Virus record (IMG/VR): IMGVR_UViG_3300032282_002092
Location: 1 to 64,000 of that record
DNA: 64,000 nucleotides
From: a virus
Reading direction: 5' to 3' (one strand)
Within the stretch, counting starts at the first letter, position 1; the number at the start of each line of letters is the position of its first letter. This document shows positions 1 through 7,235 of the stretch, piece by piece. A program made the position numbers and the translations under genes. Below the pieces are notes generated by a model. That model saw nothing but the letters and a program-made list of their open reading frames with translations. It was not told the origin of the DNA and did no database searches.

Positions 1-33
1 ATAGCGATGCGCCCATTGCATTTGCGACAGAAC

Positions 34-225
34 TCAGCCACGGAGAGCCTCCTCCCACCCGGACAGGGCGTATTCATCTTCGCAGCGGTATTCGCCGTTC
101 TCCTCGTCCTCATCGGTTTCCGAATCACGGTCTTCCCAACAGCAGTCGCACTTGCAATCGTTGTCGTCGTGACAGTAGCACCAGCACTCGTATCCATTGT
201 GTTCACATACGTGGTCAGCATCCAT
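34..225 (-). CDS. Cys/Asp/Glu-rich small protein
   Basis: 63 residues with nine cysteines, many in CxC or CC patterns (ECWCYC, CKCDCC), among Asp and Glu, so metal binding is plausible. The ATG at 225 is chosen over the ATG at 294 because GGAG lies 7 nt upstream and the start overlaps the preceding gene by only 11 nt. It is the last gene of a small run transcribed leftwards. I do not recognise a family; the metal-binding idea is inference from composition. Confidence 0.6.
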   Translation of the reverse strand: MDADHVCEHNGYECWCYCHDDNDCKCDCCWEDRDSETDEDEENGEYRCEDEYALSGWEEALRG

Positions 226-406
226 TGTGTTTCTCCAAGCGTTCATTGCGGATATCAATCTGTCGTGCAGCGCCTCGGGTATGCGCTGCGGCATCTACGA
301 GCAGGCGGCGAGCCACCCACTTCTCCCGGTCATTGCCGGGAAGGTTCTGACATTCCTCTGCAAGGCTTTCAAGCAGATCGGTCAGGTCTAACAACTGCTC
401 AAACAC
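215..406 (-). CDS. hypothetical small protein
   Basis: 63-residue predicted helical, charged protein with a DLTDLLESLAEEC segment. The GTG at 406 (GGAAAG upstream, 8-nt overlap with the previous stop) is preferred to the ATG at 472, which would force a 74-nt overlap. The tail overlaps the Cys-rich gene by 11 nt, indicating translational coupling. No family recognised. Confidence 0.55.
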   Translation of the reverse strand: MFEQLLDLTDLLESLAEECQNLPGNDREKWVARRLLVDAAAHTRGAARQIDIRNERLEKHNGC

Positions 407-620
407 GGGTTGAGTCTTTCCAGTCGGCCACGATCTTGGCGATATTGGTGGGCAGATCGGTGGCTGACGCAAGGTACGTCAAGAGGGTGTGCGACAGCCC
501 GTAATAACGCTCAGTGCTGTCACGCAGGCGGTCGATCTCGTCCGCAGCGTCGGACATAATCCTGACCGACTTTGCCGAACCGACGTACTTGCGCAGCACG
601 GGAACGATGTCTACGTACAT
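399..620 (-). CDS. hypothetical small protein
   Basis: 73 residues, predicted helical, with a SDAADEIDRLRDS stretch typical of small phage accessory proteins. GAGGAG sits 8 nt before the ATG, and the start shares one base with the preceding stop (TGATG). Soluble; no transmembrane segment or cysteine motif. Function unknown. Confidence 0.65.
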   Translation of the reverse strand: MYVDIVPVLRKYVGSAKSVRIMSDAADEIDRLRDSTERYYGLSHTLLTYLASATDLPTNIAKIVADWKDSTRV

Positions 621-871
621 CAGAACGACTCCTCGTAGCCTTCAAGCCATGCTGCATCTGCAAGGTCTTTGTACTCCATCTCGGAGACGTAACCGTACGG
701 CGTGTCTACTTCTGCGTAGGGTGCAGATTCTCTGCGAACGTCTTCAGATCGGCTGGTGTGATCGCTTGGATATCGCTCTTCTCCAAGACTGCTGCCAGCC
801 CCAGAAACAGGTTTGCCGCAAGAATCTTGATGAAGGCCGGTTCCGCTCTCAGTCGGTTGCTCATCTGTCAT
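620..871 (-). CDS. hypothetical protein, probably leaderless
   Basis: 83-residue acidic protein (MTDEQPTESGT...WLEGYEESF). The ATG at 871 is preferred to a TTG at 907. Upstream is TTGATA, 17 nt, TAGTGT, 7 nt, ATG: a -35/-10 pair that would make the message leaderless. GGAG also lies 2 nt before the ATG, too close for a normal Shine-Dalgarno. The promoter lies at the end of the helicase gene, so this gene can be expressed apart from it. Function unknown. Confidence 0.6.
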   Translation of the reverse strand: MTDEQPTESGTGLHQDSCGKPVSGAGSSLGEERYPSDHTSRSEDVRRESAPYAEVDTPYGYVSEMEYKDLADAAWLEGYEESF

Positions 872-878
872 GTCTCCA

Positions 879-907
879 ACACTATCGAAACTTTGAACGA
901 TTATCAA
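879..907 (-). promoter_or_regulatory. promoter of the 871 start (leaderless)
   Basis: On the minus strand TTGATA (907-902) is followed after 17 nt by TAGTGT (884-879), and the ATG starts 7 nt later. TTGATA matches the bacterial -35 consensus at five of six positions. Transcription would begin at or next to the start codon. Confidence 0.5.
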
Positions 908-2487
908 CTAGAAAGCAGAAATTCTTTGAGACTCTGAAAGTCCAACGGCAGCGATCCGGTTTTCTCATCAAACTTACCATCTAGGAACGCTCCAGCGACA
1001 GCCATCTTCTGTTGAAGTTGTCCTAGCATTCGCTCTTCGATGGTGTTCTTCCCATAAAGATACAGCACGGTGATCGTCTTGAAGGTTGAGGATGTCCGGT
1101 CGATGCGGCTGATTCGCTGCGACAGCGTTCCAGAACTCCAAGGCAGGTCATAGCAGATTAAGTGGCTACCCTTATCCAGATTTACGCCGTACGCACCGGC
1201 ATCGCTGGACAGGAACACACGCACGTTCTGGTCACCGTTAAATGCCTGTATCCGCTTGTCACGGTCCATCGTGGCAACGTCACCAGTGATCTTGACAGAG
1301 GTGATGCCCTTCTTTATAAGGATATTCTCTATGATGGCTAACATCGGTTTGAAATATGAGAACACCACAACCTTGTGGACTGGATCCTCATTCAGGATTT
1401 CATCGATTAGTTCAATCAATGCATCTAACTTGGCCGACTTATCGACACCTACGAGATCACCGTTGGCTCTGAGTTCGGCGGCGTAGGCAGAACCACTGCT
1501 GACGTTGGGGTCATCGAACTCGTTAGCGGATGCGCTAAGTAAATAAGGGTGGCTTGCAAGCATTCGCATCGCCAGAAGTTTGGACATCACAACGCCCTTA
1601 AGGGCATCGTTATCTGTCTTTGCGGCCCGACCATATTGGGCAAAGAGGTTGAAGCCCTGCACGTTGCCGTTAGCCATAGCATTGTCAATAGCAGCAATTA
1701 AGTCCAACTTAATTGTCTCGTGGAGTTTGAGGGTTGCCGCATCCATCGGGATAGGAATCTCAAGAGACACCATCTCAGGAAGCCACTCCTTGATGTCCTC
1801 TCTGGACTTGCGGTACATGACCTCACTCATGCACTCAAAGAGTGTGTGCAGGTTCTTGTACGAGCGTGGCCTGCCGTAGTTATCACGGGTGATGAAGGTG
1901 CGGTCGAACTTGTCGAACGGGCCTAGGATGGTCGGATCAACGAACTCCATGATGGAGAACAGTTCCTCGGGCCGGTTCTCTACGGGCTGGCCTGACAGAG
2001 CATATCGGTATTTGACCATACGCCCAAGTGCCTTAAGACGCTTGGAACGCTGTGCGGTGAACGACTTGATCGTGGTGCATTCATCGCTGACCAACCAGTC
2101 CCGTGGGCAGAACTTCTGGATGGCATCCCAATCATTGACTAGGCATTCGTAATGAAGCACAACGTAATGAAAACGACGAGCGTGACGATACTGAAGGTTG
2201 CGAGTTTTCTTATCACCATCAATTACCAATACCCTCGCTTCTGGGTCGAACCGGTTGATCTCACGCACCCATTGGAACTTGGTGCTGTTCAGGGCGAACA
2301 CCATCCCCTGAGTAGCCTTGCCCTCTTCCCGTAAACGACGGGTAATGCCGATGGTCGCTGCCGTCTTACCGGCACCCATCGTTAGGGCGATCAACAGGTT
2401 CTGGCGCTCAATGCCTTTCTCAATTACCTCTAACTGATACGGGCGGTACTCAATCAACTCAGCCCCATTTGCAGGGTCCTCTTCCAA
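904..2487 (-). CDS. SNF2-type superfamily 2 DNA helicase/ATPase
   Basis: 527 residues with both RecA lobes. Visible motifs are a Q-like region (YRPYQLEVIEKG), Walker A TMGAGKT near residues 36-42, a Walker B-type SDECTTIK (DE followed by CT rather than AH), motif III SGQPVENRPEELFSI, and in lobe 2 GAYGVNLDKGSHLICYD and QRISRIDR (motifs V and VI). This is the SNF2/Rad54-like pattern common in phage replication or recombination modules. The start is uncertain: TTG at 2487 or TTG at 2457, the latter overlapping the primase stop (TTGA) with GGGG upstream. It acts with the primase and DnaB-type helicase encoded just upstream. Confidence 0.88.
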   Translation of the reverse strand: MEEDPANGAELIEYRPYQLEVIEKGIERQNLLIALTMGAGKTAATIGITRRLREEGKATQGMVFALNSTKFQWVREINRFDPEARVLVIDGDKKTRNLQYRHARRFHYVVLHYECLVNDWDAIQKFCPRDWLVSDECTTIKSFTAQRSKRLKALGRMVKYRYALSGQPVENRPEELFSIMEFVDPTILGPFDKFDRTFITRDNYGRPRSYKNLHTLFECMSEVMYRKSREDIKEWLPEMVSLEIPIPMDAATLKLHETIKLDLIAAIDNAMANGNVQGFNLFAQYGRAAKTDNDALKGVVMSKLLAMRMLASHPYLLSASANEFDDPNVSSGSAYAAELRANGDLVGVDKSAKLDALIELIDEILNEDPVHKVVVFSYFKPMLAIIENILIKKGITSVKITGDVATMDRDKRIQAFNGDQNVRVFLSSDAGAYGVNLDKGSHLICYDLPWSSGTLSQRISRIDRTSSTFKTITVLYLYGKNTIEERMLGQLQQKMAVAGAFLDGKFDEKTGSLPLDFQSLKEFLLSS

Positions 2488-3356
2488 GCATGTTGAATGA
2501 CCATATCAGATTCCACGTCGCCCAAATCTTTTTCTGAGATTCCTGTGTAGATAAAGGGTATGGCTAGAGCGCCTAACTTCTTGATGATCTTTAGTGTACT
2601 ACTTGTTGCTTCCCTGCCGGGAGGATCGTTGTCCAGCGCCAGAACTATGCGATTGAAGTTTCGTGCCAGCAAGCGGCACTGCTCAACACTTACCCACGCA
2701 CCAAGTGACGACACAGCGGGGATTCCCAATCCGTAAAGACGGACGGCATCTAACGGGGATTCGACCAGCGCAATGGTGTCGTACTGACGCATCGCTGTGA
2801 TGCCGAACAGTGTCTTTGATTTTTCAACATTCTTCGGAAGGGTGAGTACCGAACCCTTTTGTCGATACTGTGCCCCTATCAACGTGCCGTCGTATGACCG
2901 TATTGGCATCACCCAGCAGCGCTTACGTGGATCCCAACGAACTTCGTACGTGTCAATGGCATCCCGGTGAAGGTTGCGCCTGCCGAGAAGATTATCCGGT
3001 ACGTCCTCCATAAGATTCTCGAGCGCCCAGTCGGTCAGAAGTGGCTCTTCCTCAGGGATATCGGCCTTTGAAACAGCCATCTTCTGCATGAAAGATGCCC
3101 GTGCAAGTTCGGCTTCAAGATTGTCTGGGGCAGTTCCGGTCAGGTCGATCAGAAGGCCGGTAAGCGTCCCCTTGTAGCCACACGAGAAGCAGTTGTGCAG
3201 GTAGGAATGCTTGTTGATTGACCATGACGCATGACGGTCAGGACGACCTAGACGATGTAAGTGCCTAGGGCATGAGCCACTGATCTCCTTGGCCGAATCA
3301 CGTAGGTTCTTGACACCAGCGTTCTGAAGAATGCCGACAAGATCAATCGTCGTCAT
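2454..3356 (-). CDS. DNA primase (zinc finger plus Toprim)
   Basis: 300 residues. A CHC2-type zinc site is visible at the N terminus (C29, H32/H34, C56, C59; HNCFSCG). A Toprim core follows: ALVESPLDA supplies the acidic residue and VLALDNDPPG the DxD. It would make RNA primers for the DnaB-type helicase encoded immediately upstream. The ATG at 3356 (GGGTGGG upstream, 14-nt overlap with the helicase gene) replaces a much longer open frame whose first 55 codons have no homology-like character. It is short for a bacterial DnaG and typical of phage primases. Confidence 0.88.
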   Translation of the reverse strand: MTTIDLVGILQNAGVKNLRDSAKEISGSCPRHLHRLGRPDRHASWSINKHSYLHNCFSCGYKGTLTGLLIDLTGTAPDNLEAELARASFMQKMAVSKADIPEEEPLLTDWALENLMEDVPDNLLGRRNLHRDAIDTYEVRWDPRKRCWVMPIRSYDGTLIGAQYRQKGSVLTLPKNVEKSKTLFGITAMRQYDTIALVESPLDAVRLYGLGIPAVSSLGAWVSVEQCRLLARNFNRIVLALDNDPPGREATSSTLKIIKKLGALAIPFIYTGISEKDLGDVESDMVIQHAWKRTLQMGLS

Positions 3357-4617
3357 CGTCCCACCCAGAGGTCTTAGCGGCAGCAAAGTTCTGGGTGTCG
3401 ATTTCTGCAACATGACCACGGTCCCAGTCCCACTCAATGAACATTTCCTTACGCGGGCCTGAGCGTGATTCGATGACGTGGAACTTCGACATGTTCGTAC
3501 CGTCTTGACGCTCAACACCAAGGACGAGGTCAGCGTCCTGTCCGAACGCTGATGTGTATCCGATGCTTGCCAGATTCAGGCCACCACGAGAACGGGACAC
3601 GAGTGACTGCGTGGAGACGACCACAGGGATGCGATTCGACTGGGCGAGCCTCTTGATGGATCGGGAGATGTCGGTCAGTGCGGCAGGGGAACCTTTCGGT
3701 GCGGTGCGTGGGTCAAGGTCTGAGTCCATGAGGTACACGCCGTCAATGAACACCACGTCTGGCCGGTACTGCTGGATCTTGGACTGGATGCCTGCTACCG
3801 ATGTTGCGGACGAGATGTCCGATGAGAAGTAGAACGGCTGTCCGTTCTTAAGATTCTTAAGTGCCTTCGATATCGCAATAAACTCTGCCAGCGAGGTCGT
3901 GCCGTTCAGGATTTTGGTGAGGCCAACACCGGACAACATCGATGTGAGTCGGTCCTCCTGTTCGGCATTGCTCATCTCAAAGCCCACGAACAAGGGTGTA
4001 CGGCCGTACCTCCAAGCATGCAGAGCCATGTATAACAATACAGATGACTTACCGCTCTTCGGAACGCCGGTAATGACGATGAACTGTTCTGGCTGAAGCC
4101 CACCGGTCACGTAGTCAAGACCGTTGAAGCCTGTCGGCAGACCACGCAGGTGGCCGGGATTCTGGCGGCGCTCACCGAGCCGACTGATAATGTCATTGAA
4201 CGAATAGGTAAGGTCGGTATCACGGGACCCACTGACCTCCAGTCGTGCCTTGACAAGAACGTCCTGAAGAATCTGCCGCACCTTCTGTACACGCTCAGGC
4301 TCTTCATCGTCGGCAATGACGGTCGCAATGCTGTTCAGTGCGGTGCTATAGAGAGTGTCTTCCCGGCGCAGTCGAATCTGATCGATGAAGTACGAGAGCG
4401 GCTGGGGGTCGTCTGTCCATGTGTAGGTGGGGAAGGTTCTTCCAACGACACCGGCATCGGGTGCGACACCGTAGTTCTTCCAGTGGTCAAGCAGGTACGT
4501 AAACACACGTCGGTACTTGTCATCGGGAAAGAATTCCTCAGTGATACGGCAGTCAATGAGTTCACGGAGGTCCCCATTGAGAATTGCCTTGCTGAGAAGA
4601 GCGTGCTGAATATCCAT
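3343..4617 (-). CDS. replicative DnaB-type DNA helicase
   Basis: 424 residues. The N-terminal helical domain (1-110) resembles DnaB-N; the RecA-like C-terminal domain has Walker A GVPKSGKS at 184-191, Walker B DVVFIDGVY and an ILNGTTS/FYFSSD region typical of DnaB family members. The acidic tail ends in DDDDD. It unwinds DNA ahead of the fork. Its neighbours are a DnaC-like ATPase (candidate loader) and a primase, a complete phage primosome-like set. ATG start; the TAA of the upstream gene directly precedes it. Confidence 0.9.
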   Translation of the reverse strand: MDIQHALLSKAILNGDLRELIDCRITEEFFPDDKYRRVFTYLLDHWKNYGVAPDAGVVGRTFPTYTWTDDPQPLSYFIDQIRLRREDTLYSTALNSIATVIADDEEPERVQKVRQILQDVLVKARLEVSGSRDTDLTYSFNDIISRLGERRQNPGHLRGLPTGFNGLDYVTGGLQPEQFIVITGVPKSGKSSVLLYMALHAWRYGRTPLFVGFEMSNAEQEDRLTSMLSGVGLTKILNGTTSLAEFIAISKALKNLKNGQPFYFSSDISSATSVAGIQSKIQQYRPDVVFIDGVYLMDSDLDPRTAPKGSPAALTDISRSIKRLAQSNRIPVVVSTQSLVSRSRGGLNLASIGYTSAFGQDADLVLGVERQDGTNMSKFHVIESRSGPRKEMFIEWDWDRGHVAEIDTQNFAAAKTSGWDDDDD

Positions 4618-5031
4618 TTACCAATCGCTGCCTTTGGTAACTGCTACACCTTTTTGCCCATAACGCTGTAGGCGTTCCTTATCGCTGTCGTACACGGCCA
4701 TGATCTCTGGCCGGTACCGCAACATGAACGTCCACTCATCAAAGGGTTGGTATTCGCAGACGTTAATATCTATGCCAATTCGGTTGAAGAATTCTGCTGC
4801 TGTGTTTGCCACTTCTTCCGACAGGAAGGTTACTACATCAATAGCAGTGTCTTCAAATGTACGCTTCATGTACACAAGTCGCTTCAGGGGAATGTCAAGC
4901 CAGTGGTACGAACGGCTCACCTCACGGTGAAGTTTCACACGCTTGGATTCCTCTGCGAGATCGACCAGTACACCTTCAAGGACTACCACCATTCGGGGGA
5001 TAGCCCACTCAGATAGATCGCCCTTTTCCAT
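4618..5031 (-). CDS. HAD-like protein with degenerate motif I
   Basis: 137 residues. The layout recalls small phage HAD-fold proteins: a hydrophobic strand VVVLEGVLVD where DxD would be, a second strand VVTFLSEE followed by an AAEFFNRIGI helix, and a C-terminal IMAVYDSDKERL...GVAV strand. The first catalytic Asp appears replaced (LEG), so hydrolase activity is doubtful. ATG at 5031 shares a base with the stop of the loader gene (TGATG); a longer in-frame start at 5094 lies inside that gene. It sits inside the replication block. Family assignment is tentative. Confidence 0.55.
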   Translation of the reverse strand: MEKGDLSEWAIPRMVVVLEGVLVDLAEESKRVKLHREVSRSYHWLDIPLKRLVYMKRTFEDTAIDVVTFLSEEVANTAAEFFNRIGIDINVCEYQPFDEWTFMLRYRPEIMAVYDSDKERLQRYGQKGVAVTKGSDW

Positions 5032-5573
5032 CAGACGTTCGGGTCTGCTGTGCGATGGATGATTGCAAAACGTGAGCGGAGGGCTACCGCCCACTGGGTG
5101 CCGAATTTCTCAGGACTGACCTGTCCCGAGATGATCGTGATGAGTCCCTCCTTGGTTCGCTTATCTATATATGGAAGTACGAACTTCTTGAAGAACTCTG
5201 AGTCAGTTTCCTCAAACACGTCATCGATCCAAGTCAAGGGAGCAGACCATAGCGTCTCAAAGAACAGGTCCAACGTCATCCAGTCCTGCCATACGGCAAA
5301 ATCCGAGCCGTTCTGACGGAGGATGTCCCGCTGAATCCATTCACGCCGAATCTTGGACAGCAACTCTGAGGCACGGACATACTGCGCCGGTCCCTTCGTC
5401 ACGATCTCTGCATGCTTGCGGAACTCGCTGCGTGCGTACTTTGCGGCCGTCGATGTGCCAGAGCAACGTGGACCCCAAACCCATAGGCCGGTTGGCCCTG
5501 AGGCTGTCATGGCATTAGAGACAAACTCGTCAACGGCTTCGCGTACCGCTGGGTTGAGTGTCACGACCCCCAT
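5031..5573 (-). CDS. DnaC/IstB-like AAA+ ATPase, candidate helicase loader
   Basis: 180 residues. Walker A GPRCSGTST (residues 34-42), Walker B LTWIDDVFE and a sensor-like LITIISGQ followed by SRFAIIHR near the C terminus fit a compact AAA+ ATPase of the DnaC/IstB type. Position two genes upstream of the DnaB-type helicase supports a loader role. The loader function is inference from fold and context; the ATPase motifs are seen directly. Confidence 0.75.
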   Translation of the reverse strand: MGVVTLNPAVREAVDEFVSNAMTASGPTGLWVWGPRCSGTSTAAKYARSEFRKHAEIVTKGPAQYVRASELLSKIRREWIQRDILRQNGSDFAVWQDWMTLDLFFETLWSAPLTWIDDVFEETDSEFFKKFVLPYIDKRTKEGLITIISGQVSPEKFGTQWAVALRSRFAIIHRTADPNV

Positions 5574-5860
5574 GTGGTGTCCCGATCAATGGCAGCGATG
5601 ATGGATGCCATCGTCTCCACAGTGTCGGGGTCCAAGTACGCAATGATCTGATCCATGCGGACCTGTCCCAGTTCTAGGAAGTTGTGGATGCAATGCAGGG
5701 TATCAGCCAACTCCAACCCGATATCAGCAGGGATGCAGACATCGAACAGGGCGGTCTTCAGGACATCAGAAATCCTCTGACGCTCTTCAGTCGTGGGACT
5801 GGGCACGGTGGAGTAATACGCCAGATCGACCGCTGCTTCAGTGAGTGTGTGGTTAGCCAT
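5561..5860 (-). CDS. hypothetical protein heading the replication operon
   Basis: 99 residues, predicted mostly helical (TEERQRISDVLKTALFDV..., VETMASIIAAID). It overlaps the loader gene by 13 nt and is the first gene after the non-coding island, so it is probably first in the replication transcript. No Shine-Dalgarno is visible before the ATG, but a good -35/-10 pair lies just upstream. Function unknown. Confidence 0.65.
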   Translation of the reverse strand: MANHTLTEAAVDLAYYSTVPSPTTEERQRISDVLKTALFDVCIPADIGLELADTLHCIHNFLELGQVRMDQIIAYLDPDTVETMASIIAAIDRDTTWGS

Positions 5861-5869
5861 AGGACTTGG

Positions 5870-5898
5870 AAGTTACACCCTTCCGCTTGGAATAGCAA
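5870..5898 (-). promoter_or_regulatory. promoter of the replication operon
   Basis: Minus-strand TTGCTA (5898-5893), 17 nt, TAACTT (5875-5870), then 9 nt to the ATG at 5860. It lies just downstream of an intrinsic terminator, as expected for a fresh transcription unit. The leader would be only two or three nucleotides. Confidence 0.55.
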
Positions 5899-5910
5899 CT
5901 ACGGAAAAAT

Positions 5911-5947
5911 AAGAACCCTCCTGCTGGGGGAAAGCAGGAGGGTTCTT
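5911..5947 (-). terminator. intrinsic terminator
   Basis: Perfect 14-bp GC-rich stem (AAGAACCCTCCTGC with its complement) around a 9-nt loop. On the minus strand it is followed by ATTTTTCC. It ends transcripts arriving from the tRNA-like/6.2-8.5 kb region and isolates the replication operon. Confidence 0.85.
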
Positions 5948-5950
5948 GGC

Positions 5951-5972
5951 AGGGCAGTTTAGACACATGCTC
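5951..5972. repeat. 22-nt direct repeat, copy B
   Basis: Plus strand reads AGGGCAGTTTAGACACATGC followed by TC. It matches copy A at 6209-6230 at 19 of 22 positions, including an identical first 12 nt. On the minus strand it contains TAAACT. It lies directly beside the terminator, so it is unlikely to be a functional promoter here. Confidence 0.6.
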
Positions 5973-6085
5973 AGGTGTACCGACTCTACGCCTAACGGGG
6001 TTACTGGGTTGTTCACCCCTCGTAGCACATGCGTCGGCTGGCACGCCATACAACCATACCATTGCCGGTATAGGTGCATGGGCAG

Positions 6086-6201
6086 TGGGTCGGGAGGGAA
6101 TCGAACCCTCAGTCTCGCAGGTAAACACAGTTCACGCTAGGAAACGCCGAGTGTGCCCATCCTAATCCTGCGACTAACGCCATGCCATCTAGCGCCGCCC
6201 C
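6086..6201 (-). ncRNA. possible tRNA-like RNA with an expanded anticodon arm
   Basis: The 3' part has a canonical T-arm (GAGGG TTCGATT CCCTC, 6110-6094) followed by CCGACCC and a discriminator A. CCGACCC pairs with GGGGCGG at 6201-6195 with one mismatch. A short D-stem-like CTAG/TTAG and a CGCAGG/CCTGCG helix complete the outline. Where a 7-nt anticodon loop belongs there are about 44 nt and no readable anticodon. It may be a decayed or interrupted tRNA or a tRNA-mimic RNA. The fold is drawn by eye. Confidence 0.35.
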
Positions 6202-6208
6202 TTGTGAT

Positions 6209-6230
6209 AGGGCAGTTTAGCGACATGCCC
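6209..6230. repeat. 22-nt direct repeat, copy A (possible promoter of the tRNA-like RNA)
   Basis: Plus strand AGGGCAGTTTAGCGACATGC followed by CC. The minus strand carries TAAACT (6219-6214), a -10-like hexamer that would start RNA about 6 nt before the tRNA-like sequence. No convincing -35 is visible. The related copy at 5951-5972 closes the island. Confidence 0.5.
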
Positions 6231-6243
6231 TAGGTCGGTACGG

Positions 6244-6558
6244 TCAGGAGGAGGGCTGGGTCGTGACTCGCACGTAGAGCACGATGACCGGGCCGTTCAG
6301 GCCAGCCCAAGTGCCGTCGTCCTCAGTGCGGACGGCCGTCTCCCAGTTGAGGTTGTCCTGCTTGGCGTACCGACGGATGCTCTGAGCCAGAGCGCTGAGG
6401 CGGTTCCGCTCCTTCTTGTCGGAGGCCGCACGGACGGTCCAGACAATCCACTCGCCGGGGTTATCGGCGGCGATCAGTGCCTGCTTGGCACGGGGACGGC
6501 CTCGCCCCGAACGGACGGGGGTGGGAGGGGTTCGGAAGATTACGTCGGGAGTGTTCAT
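6244..6558 (-). CDS. hypothetical basic protein with an AT-hook-like patch
   Basis: 104 residues. A GRGRPRAKQ stretch near the N terminus resembles an AT-hook, suggesting DNA minor-groove contact. The rest (WTVRAASDKKERNRLSALAQ...PVIVLYVRV) looks like a small alpha/beta domain. ATG at 6558 (GGAAAG upstream) shares a base with the stop of the preceding gene; a GTG three bases earlier is possible. Function unknown; DNA binding is inference. Confidence 0.6.
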   Translation of the reverse strand: MNTPDVIFRTPPTPVRSGRGRPRAKQALIAADNPGEWIVWTVRAASDKKERNRLSALAQSIRRYAKQDNLNWETAVRTEDDGTWAGLNGPVIVLYVRVTTQPSS

Positions 6559-7019
6559 CACACTTTCCTTTCCTTGGCTTGTAGCCGTTCAAGTAGTGAA
6601 CTCACTTTATCGCTACCTACTAAAGGTTGCAACCTATTCTTGGAAAAATATTTCGTGAAGGCTTTCCATGCCGCTTGACCGGGCTGAAGAACAACATTCC
6701 CGTGTTCAAGGTCCGACATGAATCTGGCGACGATAGCCAGAACACCCTCCACGGTGGACATACCGTGATTAAACACCTTCTCGTTCAGGTATGAACTGAA
6801 CGGGACCTTGTCCACCGATACGTACATCACGTACTCAGGCCGCTTCTGTACCAGTGTTTCCCACTGCTCCTGAAACGATGCAATGACAATGGTGGAAGGC
6901 TTGCGGTGACGTACTGGCTTTGGCTGGTCGTCTGTTCCCCCACCGTCGTACGTGATCTTCTCCTTGCGCTTCAAGTACGGTGCCTTCTCTTTGGCTTCTG
7001 GATCTTGCCCAAAATGCAC
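6558..7019 (-). CDS. hypothetical protein
   Basis: 153 residues from GTG at 7019, which has AGGAGAA 6 nt upstream. An earlier in-frame start at 7226 would add a low-complexity Pro-rich leader that overlaps a separate small reading frame, so it is rejected. The N-terminal third is lysine-rich and disordered-looking; the rest (SFQEQWETLVQKRPEYVMYV...GVLAIVARFMSDLEHG) is predicted helical. No family recognised. It is coupled to the downstream AT-hook-like gene. Confidence 0.6.
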   Translation of the reverse strand: MHFGQDPEAKEKAPYLKRKEKITYDGGGTDDQPKPVRHRKPSTIVIASFQEQWETLVQKRPEYVMYVSVDKVPFSSYLNEKVFNHGMSTVEGVLAIVARFMSDLEHGNVVLQPGQAAWKAFTKYFSKNRLQPLVGSDKVSSLLERLQAKERKV

Positions 7020-7030
7020 AGTCGGTTCTC

Positions 7031-7135
7031 CTAAAACAAATCGGAAAAATCGGGTTGCCAACGTCGCAACCGGCGGCGTAACTTGGCTAAGGGGAAAGGG
7101 GGGGTAGGGGGGGTATGGGGTTGTGCTTGACACAT
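7031..7135 (-). CDS. small Pro/Arg-rich peptide (possible leader)
   Basis: 34 codons: Pro/Thr-rich repeats, then LAKLRRRLRRWQPDFSDLF. AGGAG lies 7 nt before the ATG. Its stop TAG is embedded in the TTTAGGAG Shine-Dalgarno of the next gene, a classic coupling arrangement. It could be a real micro-protein or an upstream leader controlling the GTG gene. Too short to judge by composition. Confidence 0.4.
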   Translation of the reverse strand: MCQAQPHTPPTPPFPLAKLRRRLRRWQPDFSDLF

Positions 7136-7235
7136 GAATCACTCCTAGCGTCGCTACGCTCCGCTGCTCGCTTCGCTCGCGGGAGAACGAACCCCAAACC
7201 CCCCTAACCCCCGACTGGGTGTACAAGCCTGTGGC

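Noticed and set aside
5951-5972. Repeat copy B as a promoter
   Set aside because: A start site from its TAAACT would fall at the terminator stem, giving no useful transcript.
6086-6160. Ordinary 75-nt tRNA ending at the T-arm
   Set aside because: No 5' sequence within normal distance pairs with CCGACCC, and no U33-anticodon-purine loop could be placed.
6558-7226. Long N-terminal extension of the 153-residue gene
   Set aside because: A much better ribosome site precedes the GTG at 7019, and the extra part overlaps a separate coupled small frame.
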